From Trachelipus rathkii (lineage: Eukaryota > Arthropoda > Malacostraca > Isopoda > Trachelipodidae), in contig JABUQX010022870.1 of the NCBI GenBank assembly GCA_015478945.1, forward strand, positions 2,501-37,500: DNA of 35,000 nt, read 5' to 3'. The notes below the pieces were generated by a model. The model saw only the letters and a list, made by a program, of their open reading frames with translations, made no database searches and was not told where the DNA came from. The position numbers and the translations under genes were made by a program. Positions 1 through 13,044 of this stretch are shown here, in pieces (the first letter of the stretch is position 1; each line of letters begins with the position of its first letter).

Positions 1-3
1 AGC

Positions 4-5
<2 letters not shown>

Positions 6-49
<44 letters not shown>

Positions 50-50
50 A
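6..50. repeat. (AT)n microsatellite
   Basis: Nearly pure alternating AT with one phase slip (TATTATA). It forms the left edge of the pyrimidine-rich block that follows. Confidence 0.95.
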
Positions 51-54
51 GTAG

Positions 55-2040
55 TGGTAGATTCATCTCCCTCATTCTAACACCTCCCATCATCCTCGGT
101 CACCCTCACCTACACTCCTCCCACCGCCTCCACTCTATTCCCTACAGCCAACACCCTGCGACCTTCATCCTTCCTCTACATTTTATTTACCTCCATCTAC
201 TCCAGCAATCCCTTTATTCCATCCATCCACCTCCTTCTGGGTCTTCACCTACTACTCCTTTATTACCCTCCCTCCCTAGTCGCCCCTCCGCCTCCAAAAC
301 TTCCTTAACACTCTCTGGTTTTCTTCCATTTCTCACTAATTAATTAGCCTATCATACGGATCTTAATCAGTTTCCCTCCCGCTTCTTCCTCACCAACCCT
401 TATTTACTCCATATCACATTATCTCCCTCACCACCTATTTACCTAATTCCTCTTCCTTACTTCTGCTAACCCCACAATATACCTACTCTCAAACCCCTTT
501 CATCTACATAAAATAACTTCAAACTTCTCCTGGATAACCTTTGACTCATTCAACCCCACGTGTTTCATCACCCATTACCAACATCACGCTTGGGTTACAC
601 AAATTTTATTATTCAAATACACATACATATATCTTAACTTTTTGTGGATTAATATCACCTTCCCCTACTTTTCCATAATTCTTCTCAGATCCAACTTCAG
701 AGTCTACTCACTTCCTTCTCCTACTCTTAATTGGGTATTCTATTCTACTCTACCTATTTCATCCCTCCCCTACCTTCCCCAAATTACCAATCACCTAAAA
801 ATTCTAAAAAATCTTTTACTTCTTCCATAAAATTACTTATCAACCTCCCTCTCTAACCTTACTAACCCCTCCCTCGGTATCCCTCTTCTTTTCTTCCTCT
901 CCTCAAACACTAAACACTTTACTCTTACCTGGGAGGGATTTTATTTTTAAGCTACTTATTTTGTCTACTACTGCTACGTCAATACTCATACTAAAACTCC
1001 CTCACCAACAGTACCTCCCGCCCACTTAGTTGGTACGATACTTCGGCCACTAGTCACCTAGGGTATCGCGTCTGCAGCGAACGAGGAAGGGCTCTCCACT
1101 TTCACTCCCCTTTCTAATCCCTCACCTTGTCGCAAATCTCCCCAATTCCCACCACCACTTCCCACGTCCCCTCACCATTCCTCTTGACACCAAAGCCACT
1201 CTCCTTATAACGACACAAATTGGGAATAAGGCCAACCCCTGCGTCGAAAACCCCAACTCCAATGCGACACCCAGTTTGGAACCCACATGGACTTTTTATC
1301 AAACACCCCACCTAGAACCGATTCAATCCTCCTTATCTTATTACACCCCAAAAACATCTCATCTTACTCCTCCCTCTAACACTCTCATCAACACAATTCT
1401 TTCATACTATTCCTTATAAAAGGTCATACCTGTACATATAATACTAGATAACCTAGTAATCTTTGTCGCCTTCTACTTCGATTTTTATCCTTCTCAACCT
1501 CATCACTTGCTCAATGATTTAACCCCTTATAATGCAACAATACATAGTAATTACATAGAAAAAGCCTTTTACTAAAAATACCTCTAAATTCTATAAATCG
1601 ACAGGCCTTATAACTCATACTTTTACACTCTTTGTTCCTTCTCGATGTATTATTGTAGACTATTGTCTTATTAAATCTAGCACAGAACGCATCTTTTAGG
1701 TAAACATTGATGCTGCAACAAAACTATTCTTTTTTTTTATTTCCTATACAGTCCATAAAAATATATTCCTACACTTGGTTCTTACCCCATTTCTCCCTCC
1801 AGTTTTACCTCTTCCTAGCTTCTTTGTCTTCTCTAAAATCAGGTATTTATTCTCTCCCATACACTTTGTTTTTCCTTCACACATTAAAGACATTACTACC
1901 TCAATAATTTAATTCCCACATCTCCATCCTATCCCGTTTTCCCCTGTTATCTTGTTACAGGGATACCCAGTACAGTCACGCATTTTTTCTTGCCCTAAGT
2001 CCTTGTGTGACTATCTTCCTTGTCTCACTCCACTGCTAAA
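55..2040. repeat. Pyrimidine-rich block, no gene
   Basis: The plus strand is strongly C+T rich for about 2 kb (runs of ctcc, cttc, ccctc), and (AT)n tracts lie on both sides. Open frames here are short, rich in Phe, Leu, Ser and Pro, and look like composition artefacts. Short stretches such as 244-270 resemble, in inverted orientation, units of the purine-rich tandem array at 7.3-9.1 kb. A GC-richer islet sits at about 1,010-1,320; I see no recognisable RNA gene or protein in it. Confidence 0.6.
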
Positions 2041-2046
2041 TAACCA

Positions 2047-2099
<53 letters not shown>
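2047..2099. repeat. (AT)n microsatellite
   Basis: About 50 bp of nearly uninterrupted AT dinucleotides, closing the right side of the pyrimidine-rich block. Confidence 0.95.
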
Positions 2100-2100
<1 letters not shown>

Positions 2101-3035
2101 GTATATGTTATTGATAACATAGCATTTACATAGTCCAAGATCTTACTCCAATGTCGTTTATGAAATTTATATTAGTTAGTATGCTAGCTATATTATATTA
2201 TTAGTTTCAAATTTTAAGTAAGAATAATTTTGGAAAAGATATTTGTCCGGTGTGGTGCAATATTTGAAACCTATATAGATTTACGTCTAATAATATATCA
2301 TATACTATTAAATGTTCTTTGGTATTAATGATTTATGGATTATATTTAATAAATTATTTACATATTTTTGTTTCCAATGATTTTAATGATAGCTTCCTCC
2401 AAAGACTTTTTATATTGTTTGCTGCATACTTTTATTCTATTTATTCTATGCCTCATATAAAAAATAAAATATAAAAATAAATACTTAAATATATATATAA
2501 TATAGATAATATTATTATATATTTAATATAATATATAGATATATTGATAAAATTATATTTATATCTTATATATTTTTTTTATTATATATTACGTATTATA
2601 TATATATAAACGCGGAATAATCTCTCTCTAGTACTTATCCTCTTACTATTTATACAGTAACATTACTCTTATCTCATCAATCTCCAAGGCTCTCTATCTA
2701 AACTATACGTACTATACCATTCATAGTCTCTCATACTTATTTACTCTCTCTTTACTACTTATACATATCGCCTTAATCTATTAAACTATAGCATATTACT
2801 ACTTTGTATACTACTATTATTATATTACATTACTTCCATCAACCAATTCTCTTTTCTTTTTAATACTATTATTCTACTATATATTCTACTAGTTATTAAT
2901 AATATTCTATATATTAGCTATTTATCATTGCCTAATTATTTTTATTACATTTATTTTAAGTATAATTAATCAAATTTATTTTAAAATTCTTAATTTTAAT
3001 ATTAGTTTTAATATATCGTTAGAATCTAATCTTGC
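2100..3035. other. AT-rich intergenic DNA
   Basis: Low-complexity A/T sequence with no open frame of note and no RNA-gene motif that I can see. Confidence 0.7.
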
Positions 3036-3212
3036 CAATACATATATATATATATTAATTATATATATTATATATATATATATTATAATTAATATATAAG
3101 TTATATATATATATATTAATATATATATATATATATTATATATATTATTATTAATATTAATATATATTATATATATATATATATATATATTATATTTATA
3201 TATATATGTTAT
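3036..3212. repeat. (AT)n and TTA/TAA compound repeat
   Basis: Alternating AT runs broken by ATTA and TAAT slips. The minus-strand open frame across it encodes only Ile, Tyr and Asn repeats and is not a gene. Confidence 0.9.
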
Positions 3213-3893
3213 CAATTTATAAATAAATAATTTAAAAAAGAAATCTTTTTGATAAAAAATATTACATATTCATGAAGATATTAACTTTATAAATAATAAT
3301 TATTAATATACATTAATTTTTTAACAATTTATTATATTTTCTTTTACCGAATCATCATATGACTTCCAAATATTTCGAATATTTTTATTATTAGTTAAAT
3401 AAACTCGGAAAATTTATTAAATTGGCCTTCAATTTTAAATATTTTGAAAAATCAATGACAAATGAAGAAAAAGTATATGGAATGTAAGTCTCCATGACAG
3501 AGATCATATATTTTGCATCAATTTTATAACAAAGGAGTAATGGAATTAAATAATATCGTTTTATTATTGTGTTGATTTAACCCTTTCTATTATTAGTGTA
3601 AATTACAGTTTAACCCCGGTAGAAAACCCCCGTTGGTTTTTTTTTCCTGAATTATTTTTTACCTCGGGTCCGAGGCTGGTGCCGTGGGCCCCCCGTGGCC
3701 TATCCCTGGCGTCAGTTCTTAATCATGGTCTCCTCATACGGGAGTGCAGTGTGGCTTGGAGCTCGTCTAGTTTTGCATATTTTCACTTTCATCTTCTTTA
3801 CTGCTTCTCTTCATGGGCTCTCTCGGGCTATGTTCTATAAAACTGTCAAATAAGTTCTTTACTAAATCCCTTCTAACAGTGAACTTCAATCAT
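3213..3893. other. Intergenic DNA with a GC-rich islet
   Basis: Mostly AT-rich, but about 3,610-3,790 is sharply GC-richer, with runs of C and G and a run of nine T near 3,638. It has no open frame. It may be the 3' end of an old retroposon, but no family is recognised. Confidence 0.5.
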
Positions 3894-3944
3894 TTCTCTC
3901 TCTCTCTCTACTAAATACTCTCACTATCTCTCTCTTTCTAACAG
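3894..3944. repeat. (TC)n microsatellite, interrupted
   Basis: TC dinucleotide runs at 3,894-3,908 and again near 3,930-3,944, separated by an AT-rich spacer. Confidence 0.85.
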
Positions 3945-6179
3945 AAAACATACAATAATCAAACTATATATATATATATATTAGAAACATGTCTCTCGAT
4001 TTGAGTTATCTCTAACTCTATAACAACTCAATATTGATACAATTAGGTGAAATTACCTTTTAACTTATATGATCATATTAGGAATTATTTATGTGTGATT
4101 TTTATCTAATTATTTGAAATACAATTCTCCAGCATCATGGGATGGATAATGCCAGGCATATCGTATAGGGGCACTAGTGTGTGGTTGAGGCATCAGTTCA
4201 TAAGGTGTGCGATCTAAGGTGTATTGATTACTAGAATTTTACTGTCAATTTAAATTATATAGTTACAGGACACTAAAAATGGCAAATTTTTTTGTAAACA
4301 TGTGGTAATAAATCCTTAAAAAGAATATAAAGGAAGTTTTCTATAAGATATCTTCTGAAAAGCAAAGAAACAAAAATCAAAAAAGATATAATTGAACATG
4401 ATAAAGTTTTAATGTGTGTGTGTATGTATATAGTAATATAGAAGGAATGACAGCTTGATAGACAAGAGTCAACAAGATTTCATAGATCAAATAGATCAAT
4501 AGGGATTTCAAAAGTTATGTTACAGGAATTACATAGTGTCCATAAATGGAAAGTATTAGCTGGTGAGGGCGATCAGAACGTTGAAGGGTTTGGTAGCTAG
4601 CTTATTAAATACTTGAATTATTATACTTGATATTTACTGAATAGTACAAACTTTTCAAAGGTTGCAAATTTTTCGCTTATATATACCTTAAAGAAGATAA
4701 GTTTTGCTACTCTTGAATAGGTAAACAAATAAAATATTTTAAAAAAGTAATTAAATAATAAAAATTTAAATTTGAAAAGAAATAAATTAATAAAATCATT
4801 AAGGATATTGAAAACTTATTAAAACTTATAATAATATTAGAAATATTATATAAATATAAATAAAAATTATGCAAAATCAAATATATTTTAGTTGTAAACG
4901 GATAATTATTATAAAAAGTGAGAAACTGAATAGATTAGATTTTAAAAATAGAAATATGTCTGTTCTGTGAGGATACTATACGAATTTTAGGGGTTTACTT
5001 CTAACACCGGTTTACCGGGCTCTCAAGGCATGGGCAGTGATTGCTATATATATATAAAATTGTTTACAAAATAAAGTAAAATTTCTTTTTCTGAGGAATT
5101 TTCGAAGATAAGGCTTTTAACGTCATTTCCTACTAATTTAGAACTTTCTCGCTCGCATCTCCTTTTCTTTACGCATACAGTCCTCCTTCTTCCTTCCATT
5201 TCTTCTTATGCACTCCGCATGCATTTAACTTCTTGTTATCATATTAGGACCCTCCTTCCCGGGGTTCCAAACCCATTCTTTCCTGCGTGTTCTTTCGTGT
5301 CCTCTTAGTTCTTCCGTATAGCCTTTGTCAGGTATCTACCTTATCTTCCCTTCTTTTCTCGTCACCACTACGCCGATGCAAATAATATACTTACTTATAC
5401 TGTCTATTACTAATAGTTATTTATTATGTATCACCTTGGCTTAATATGAACCTGAAAGTTACCAATAATTCAGGAATATAGAAACCTCAGGCAAGACCCT
5501 CGTTCTGCCGCAGACAGTGGTGGGGCTGCATATCTTACGGTCACGGCAGGAAACCATAACGCAATTCCAAGTGGTCAGACGGATGTGATGTGTACCAAAA
5601 AAAAGAGAACAACGTACCCTTGTAAATAGCAGGTAAAGGGAGAGGAAATCAGCACGCCGCGCTAATACAAAGTTTATGTATATTCAGCAATATAATCCTG
5701 AAAAATGATATGATTTTAATTTATTTCTATTATGATGTATTAATTGAGTAATGGTATTGTTGTATAAACAGAGAAGAGATATTTATGATATCTCTTATAA
5801 ATTTAATATTTAATAATCAATATAAGTGGTTATTATGTCAAAAATCAGAGAAGTCCACAAAGATATTTTCATTTTGTATATATAAAAATTTGTATTTGTA
5901 AATATATAGACTATCTTCTGTGTAATATAGTATTAGGAATATTCTAGATATTAATGAATGTATATTTAATATAGGTCTATGGTAAATATTAACTTCGATA
6001 TTATATAAATATAGAGATGATCTTTCATGCTATAATGATGTACCGAGCTGACGGGAAACAAAGGAATCCGAAGCTCACTCAGCGGTCGAAAGATGTCAGT
6101 ATGACTATCCTCAAACCTGAGTATATATAACTTCACGGAGGTTTCCATAAATTCAAACTCCGTCTGACAGGTACAGGTC
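3945..6179. other. Intergenic DNA, no gene seen
   Basis: AT-rich with stop codons in all frames. A GC-richer stretch at about 5,455-5,670 begins and ends abruptly, like a mobile-element remnant, but contains no recognisable motif or open frame. The short minus-strand frame at 5,966-6,148 has no features that support it as a gene. Confidence 0.55.
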
Positions 6180-9085
6180 CTAGTTAGTCAAGAGAAAATA
6201 GAGATGTTATAAATAATTTCTTAGATCGATTGTTTATTAATTTTTCACAGCTGGCAGACCAGAGAGGCACGTTTTAAGAATATAGAGAGATATAAATGAC
6301 AGTTTTGGGAGTAGTAAGGGCAGAGAAGAGTAAAGAAAAACATCGATAGAGATTTCAGAAGATATAGAAATTAACCACGCAATACAAAAAAATATTGAAT
6401 TTTTTCATAAATTGAATTAAATGATGATAAAGACAGAGAACACATATGATCTAGAAAGGGAGAGGCCGCTAAAGAAAAACCTCACCCCACCCCTGTAAGA
6501 GGGCTAAGCGCCCACATTTTTTCGAGGAGGTATGAAACGCGCTGTGGAAGGTTACAAGCCCTGGATAGGAAAGACCGATACAGAGAGGTGTTCGGGTCAT
6601 TACAGTAACCGTCTTAAATTTACAGTCTCAAACGGAGCCTTTTAAAAACTCATGAAACCTGACACATGTGCAAGCTTTGAGAAGGGAAGCCCAGTAGTAG
6701 TATAGAAGCAAGAATGTTTGCGTGTCAGAGCTCATAAACATTGAATGAACATATACATTGGCAGGTAGCAATCAGAAAATCGTTGATAGTAGCGTTAAGC
6801 ATACGGATAAGTATGGATAGACTGGGTCGTCTATGAATTTACTCTAATCACCGTTAAGAAGCTATCATAATGTTCAAAAGAAAGATAGGCGCAAGTAGAG
6901 GAAGAGTGTTATACTCTAGAGACTATAGAGGATCATAGAGAAGCAAAAAGAAAAGTGAGAGATACGAGATGAAAATTGAAAGTAGAACGATTCAATCTCC
7001 GCCCCGCAAGGATAAGAGGGAGAATTTCTTATAGATGAGACTACTATAGAGAGAGAAGTGGAGCAGGGAGGAAGAGAAAGAGGTACCTCTAAGACAATAT
7101 GGGAAACCGAAGATTAGAAAGAGAACTCGAGCGTGAAAAAGAGAGATGAAAAACGAATAGTACGAAGGAGAAAATACGGTCTGGAAAATAACATCACACT
7201 TGAGAGGTCTGAAATCAGGTGACGTCTTGTAGGGGTACCACCCAGGAGCAAAAGGAAACAAGATGGTGAAGAGTGGAACAAGATGTTGTTACAAGAATAA
7301 TAAAAACTCCCGATATACAGAAAGCTGTGCATATACGAGGAATGAGGAAGGAGAAATGAATGAAGGATGAAAGACGAATAAGAAGTTAGAGCAGCATATT
7401 AGCAAAGACACGGAAAGAGACATAGATCTCTTGAAAAACTAGCACTGGAGGGAGACATTTAAAGTCAGCAAACGTACATGAAGAAAGGAGAAATATCGTC
7501 AGCAAAATTAATGACACTCCGTAGAGATAGAAGAAAATTAACTAGATCGTGAGTCGATAAAAAACAAAGACGAGAAAAAGTGAACTCGAGAAAAGATGAA
7601 GTCAAGAAAGAGAAAAAGTAAAGAAACAGCGCAGGATAAGGAAAGTCGCAGAAAAGGTCATAATCAAAACGCATAGCGAAAATTTCAAAGAATAGAGTTA
7701 GTGGAACTTAAGACGAGAAGGAAAAGAAAGTATCACAAGTAGAGGACATCATATAACGCTTCAAAGAACGGCGAAATACTAGAGAGCCCTTCTCGTCTGA
7801 AAGAGGAACTACAAGATGTGTAAGGAGAGATATAGCATGTGAGAAAGAGATGAAATTTCGACAATTTTGGCTACGAGACTAATATAGTACAGATCTCTGA
7901 AAAATTAATATGCTATTCACCTACCAAGAAGCATAGAATGATTTGTGTAAGCACCAGTTACTAGATAAGGCAAAAGTACACTGGAAATATGTTTCTGATG
8001 CCAGGTTACGAAGCGGAAACGTAAGAGCCTTTGTTCTATAAGGGTTGAAGAGGGTGATTTTCTCGTTTCTTTCCTTTAAACATATCTCCCTATATCGGCT
8101 CTGTTTACTCTTGAAGCTTTACCCCATATAAGTAAATACAGTGTATAAGGAATTAAGATAGGTTTTCAGGATTTAAACTTTGGTAAAATGATAGATAATT
8201 CAGTGAATGTGGGTAGAGTAATCGAGATATTAGAGAAATAGAAGTAGTCAGATAATATAAACCTCGTAAATAAGAGGATATATTTGCTGTAGTGAGGAAT
8301 ATATGAAGCGTTAAGAATAGAGAAAATTAGAGGCTCTAGATAAATATTAAACCCGATAAGAGAGTTAAATTCAAGGAATGAGGGAGGAAGAGAGAAAGAT
8401 TATAAATAAAAACTGAAAAAAAGGAAGTTCGTAATATGCTAGGGAGGATAAAATAACAAGAGAGAGAGTAGAAAGAGGTTACTGGATAAATAATACCCTG
8501 AATTAAATAGAAGTATAATTCAGGGAATGTAGGTGATAAGTGAATGCAGAGATAGTATAAATATAGATATATATATAGGCACAATTAAATCACCCAATAA
8601 CGATTTACAGAATGATAGGGTAAGGTAAAGTCTCAAGAGAATGAGAAAATTTAGAGTGTATACAGTAATATTTAAATAAATCCGATAAGATGAAGGAAGA
8701 GTGAATCTAAGCATAGTGATAGGGAGAAAGTGACCAGAAATAAAAGAAAGAGGTTCAAGTTTAAGAAATAAAAACCGTAATGAGTAGATCAGATATATGA
8801 GGGTAATGGAAAATAAGTAGTAAGTGAAATAGAGGTCCAGATTTTAATTAAAACCCGAAAAACGGATTTCTATAATGAGGGTGAAGTGAAAGCAGAGTGA
8901 AAGAGAGTTAAATTTAAAAACTGTAAAAAAAGGTATTTGGCTTCTAGTTGGACTGACTAGTAAACTCAATAGATATATAAAAAGAAAGAGGTTACTGTAA
9001 ATAATAACCCGAAGTAGGTATATCAAGAAATGATTTATTGTAGGATGAAATTAAGCAGATTAATGAGAGAGATCAGAAATATTCT
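6180..9085. repeat. Purine-rich block with diverged tandem array
   Basis: The plus strand is strongly A+G rich throughout. From about 7,300 to 9,075 it resolves into diverged units of roughly 60-95 bp. Each has an A-rich segment like ataaataaaaacccg, followed by a gaatgaggg-like segment, then a gaaagagg-like end. Unit heads are visible near 7,300, 8,174, 8,256, 8,343, 8,403, 8,487, 8,764, 8,841, 8,913 and 9,000. Minus-strand open frames in the block are Phe/Leu/Ser-rich, and two of them (8,336-8,584 and 8,844-9,026) share similar peptide strings only because the DNA repeats. I regard none of them as genes. Confidence 0.65.
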
Positions 9086-9090
9086 ACCGA

Positions 9091-9259
9091 AATATATATA
9101 TTAATATATATATAATATATATTATATATATATATATATTATATATATTTATATATATATTTATATATATAATAATATATTTTATTATTATATATATATA
9201 TACTAATATATTATATATATATTATATATTAATATTAATATATATATATAATATATAAT
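9091..9259. repeat. (AT)n compound repeat
   Basis: Alternating AT with ATTTA and TAATA interruptions, abutting the right end of the purine-rich array. Confidence 0.9.
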
Positions 9260-10774
9260 GATTATAGAGTGAAGACAGTCTTTGGTAGTTGTGAAAGTTT
9301 TAGTTTAAGATTAGTATAGTTAGAGCAGCCTATGTATGAACAAAGTGGTCTGTGTGTATTATATAATTATTTTATATGATTAATATTGATTGGAATGTAA
9401 AAATCGAAACGATGTATGATGTTAGTATATATATGTATTTTTAAGAAAGTTTGTGTAATTCATCAGTGAGATAAGGTGGTACTGGTATGCAATTAAATCC
9501 TGTATAGTGAGGATGTATATATTAAAATAGGCGGAGTCTAAGTCTAGACTCATAGTAGCAGCCACTGGTTCTTACATTCTTACATGAGGTAGGTTAATGA
9601 TGCTTTAACCTCATTGTATATGATTTAATAGAATTAATTTAAACTTAGTGATGACTATCACTTGTTCAAGTCTCTCCCCTGAATGACCGCCGATTTAAAA
9701 GACGTCCTAAGTTAGATCTAAAGTGTATCTCAATCCGATAGAATTATTTATTTGCCCAAGTGGCATGAGTGCGTACCTCTTTATATTTATCTGTCATCCT
9801 ATTAAATTTTACATGCGTGGATTGGAAGAATTAAATTATTAAAATGTAAGAATACTGCCATGTACCTTTAGGATGAACGTGATAATTCTAGGATGTTTTA
9901 GTGTTATACTGTGCTGTTCTAGTTGCAAATTTTGTGATTACAGTGTTTTTATATGAATGATTGTATAACGTGTAGCAAGAAATAGAGCTGGCAGCCGATA
10001 ATTTGAGTTTTGGTCATGTGGATAAAGATGGATGATATGTCGGTTATTGTGATTAAGTGACGGTGATATATATCATATTAGTTGGCGATGTTAGTGTTTG
10101 GGAATCGTATCAAGCTGGTATAGATTATATATGAGACCGAAGAAAATAAAAAGTGGATTTGAGTCAGTTAAAAGAGATAATGTACCTGGAGGATAAAGTA
10201 ATTGATTGTGAAGTTTAAGCTAGAGTAGGAGTTTGAGAATAATTTCATAATAATTATGAGTGAGTAAGTGGTAAGATGTGACATGGTTATTTGATGAGGG
10301 TGTTACTGAGTTTGTGGCCCCTCTGGAAATATCATATATTTGTGGTTTTATGTAACCACACATAATTGTAACGAGATTTGCCATAGTGAGGGTCCGTCAC
10401 GAGTTCCTACGTTAATAATAAGTACTTATTTAGAGGTGTGGATTTTTCTTAGATTGCATCAAGTTCTCTTAACTAATAGGTATAATGGTGATATGATCAT
10501 TAGTATAAGGTAGGGTATCTTATCCTTTTCTCCGAATTTGGTCATAATTTTTTTACTTTCTACTTTTTGGGTTCCCCTTATTATAGGTACGATAATGGTT
10601 TATACGGGTCGATTACCTGCTGGGGAGTCTAGTAATGCTGTTGTAAATAATGCTGATATGCATGATGATTATATATATTTTAATAATATAAATTATATAG
10701 CTTATTTCTCACTCCCTATTAATATTAACAAGACATATATATCTAATATTTTAACATAAACATTACAAATATTA
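9260..10774. other. Intergenic DNA, no gene seen
   Basis: T- and G-biased plus strand, moderately AT-rich, with no RNA gene recognised. A 73-codon frame at 10,538-10,759 opens at TTG. Its last third is AT-repeat derived and it matches nothing I know, so I do not call it. Confidence 0.55.
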
Positions 10775-12161
10775 TTATATATTATATATATATATATAGT
10801 ATATTCCGATATTATACTCTAAAGTTTCAATCATATATATATATATATATAATATATATTAAATATTAAATTATTTTATATATATATATTATATAATAAT
10901 ATATATAATTGATATATATATATAGGGTTTTTATAGCATGTTAATATAACACAGATATTTGGACCGTAATAAATACATTTATAGGCCTATATATATTAAA
11001 ATATATATTAATTATTATATATATATTTTTTTATTTCTATAATTTTTATTATATATATATTATATAAATAAATAAATAATTAATAAAATAAAATAAAAAT
11101 ATATAAATAATAAATATATAATATAATAAATAAATTTATATTAATAATAAAATAAATATATAATATAATATTAAATATATAATAATTAAATAAATTAAAT
11201 AATTAAATATAATATATTAATTATATAATAAATTAAAATAATAATAATAAATAATTAATAATAATATTATTATCTATTAATATATATATATATTATTAAT
11301 ATATATTATATTAATATATTAAAATATATATATATATAAATTTTAATATATATATATATATATATATATACTTATATATAGTATATAATTAATATATATA
11401 TATAATATATTATTAATTTATTAATTAATATTATATATACATTATTATTATATTATATTAATATATATATATATATAACTGGACGATATAGATACTACTA
11501 AATAGTGAGGGTCTCGTCGTCGTTAATATACCATATGATGATATTTGAATAGTACCTATAGGGTGTTATAGAATATTATATATTATATATATTTAAATAT
11601 ATTTATATAATTATATATATATATAATTATATATTTATATACTTATATTTATATTAATTTGATATAATATATTATAATTTAGACTGCTAGGAATACGAGA
11701 TATATATATCTATCACTATAATAAATAGAGTAGACATTTATAAATGAGGTAGTGTCATATTATTAATATAAATATATATATATATATGATTAAAATAGGC
11801 TCGGTTATATTATATCATTTACTTATTATTCGCTTATAGTATATATTACTATATTAGAATTCATAATATATATAGATATATATTCTCTAATATATCATTA
11901 TTATAATATTTTCTATATTATATATATATTCATATAGTCCATAGTGCATTTTGATTAATCGCACTCTTAACTATTTGTGTATTGTTGATAACAAAGCTAT
12001 TGATTATATATAATATATATATATATATTATATTATATATATAATTAATATATATATATTTTAATATATATTATTATGTTCTATATTTGTATCAATAAGA
12101 ATATTATTTATTATCTAATATATATATATAATTATATAGATATATATATTATATAATATAT

Positions 12162-12192
<31 letters not shown>

Positions 12193-12260
12193 TATTATAT
12201 AAAATATATTTAATATTATCAATCATAGATATTATATTATATATATTAATAGTAGAATAT
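10775..12260. repeat. Cluster of AT microsatellites and A/T-only DNA
   Basis: Repeated (AT)n tracts at about 10,777-10,925, 11,277-11,480, 11,578-11,660, 12,000-12,060 and 12,119-12,250. Between about 11,047 and 11,265 the sequence is almost entirely A and T without strict alternation. Short mixed-sequence islands between the tracts carry no open frame. Confidence 0.85.
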
Positions 12261-12437
12261 ATATATAGGTGAAGGTTATTAATCCAATAAAGTGAAAAGG
12301 ATAAAAACTATTAAGATTCATTTATTTGATAGGATAAAGTTATATAGTGGAAAGATATAAGTATTATTATATAACATATGTTTATATATATATAAAGATA
12401 GATACATGTAAATAAAAAATTACTGTAATTTATAAAG

Positions 12438-12480
12438 AAAAAAAAAAAAGAAAAAAAAAAAATAAATAAAAAAAAATTAT
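12438..12480 (+). repeat. A-rich tract
   Basis: A runs with occasional G and T, immediately left of the GC-richer 12.6-13.2 kb islet. It may be a retroposon poly(A) tail or simple sequence. Confidence 0.6.
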
Positions 12481-12612
12481 TTAATATAATATTACTCCAG
12501 AACGCTATTGCGTATGTACGTTAAGTCTTTTTAATAGTTTGTGGTGTCAACTTATTTTTTATTAATGGTATTGCGAGTATTATAATAATTTATTTTTTAT
12601 TTTTTATTTAAA

Positions 12613-13044
12613 CTATATAGAGGAACTACCCAAGGGTATATATATTACCGTACTTATCACTCGGTGATAGGCTATTAGTGAGTATACGGTTATTAATAGG
12701 ATCTCTCGGGCCTTCCGGGAACGACAGTATGTAGTATATAATGGATATATTTTACCTACCCCCTTACTTGAGGAGAGGGGCGGAGGAATTACCCCGCGAC
12801 ACCCAAAATACAGTTTTTTTATACACGGTGCCAAGTTATAGGGGGCTATCGAGTTACCTATACGTAACGGATAAGGAATATACAGAGGTGTTACTATAGG
12901 GGATAACTTTTTCCATACCCCGTAGTTGTATAAGGGGCGGTATATACTAAGGGAACCCCACGCGTACTCACAGTCATACCTAAATATTTCCTTAAATAAT
13001 AGGTGAGCGTGAGTGAGGTTTCTTTGAGTGAAGATCCCTCTCAT
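12613..13044 (-). CDS. Hypothetical ORF, 143 codons, uncertain
   Basis: This is the longest open frame outside the retroelement. The predicted protein starts MRGIFTQRN and is rich in Tyr, Ile, Pro and Ser. It has four Cys, no signal peptide that I can identify and no recognised family. The islet is much GC-richer than the DNA on either side, which makes a chance ORF more likely here. The opposite strand of the same islet also reads as protein-like in one frame (about 12,664-12,839, bounded by stops) and then in another at 13,003-13,233. The true coding strand is therefore unresolved, and either reading could be a shadow. The ORF overlaps the plus-strand ORF by 42 bp. Confidence 0.25.
   Translation of the reverse strand: MRGIFTQRNLTHAHLLFKEIFRYDCEYAWGSLSIYRPLYNYGVWKKLSPIVTPLYIPYPLRIGNSIAPYNLAPCIKKLYFGCRGVIPPPLSSSKGVGKIYPLYTTYCRSRKAREILLITVYSLIAYHRVISTVIYIPLGSSSI

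Noticed and set aside
642..1907. Plus-strand Phe/Leu/Ser/Pro-rich ORFs in the pyrimidine-rich block
   Set aside because: Composition artefacts with no motif and no start context.
2976..3215. 79-codon minus-strand ORF
   Set aside because: It is encoded by (AT)n and TTA repeats and gives only Ile/Tyr/Asn strings.
6992..9026. Several minus-strand ORFs of 60-89 codons
   Set aside because: They are produced by the purine-rich plus strand (pyrimidine-rich complement). Two share peptide strings only because the DNA is tandemly repeated.
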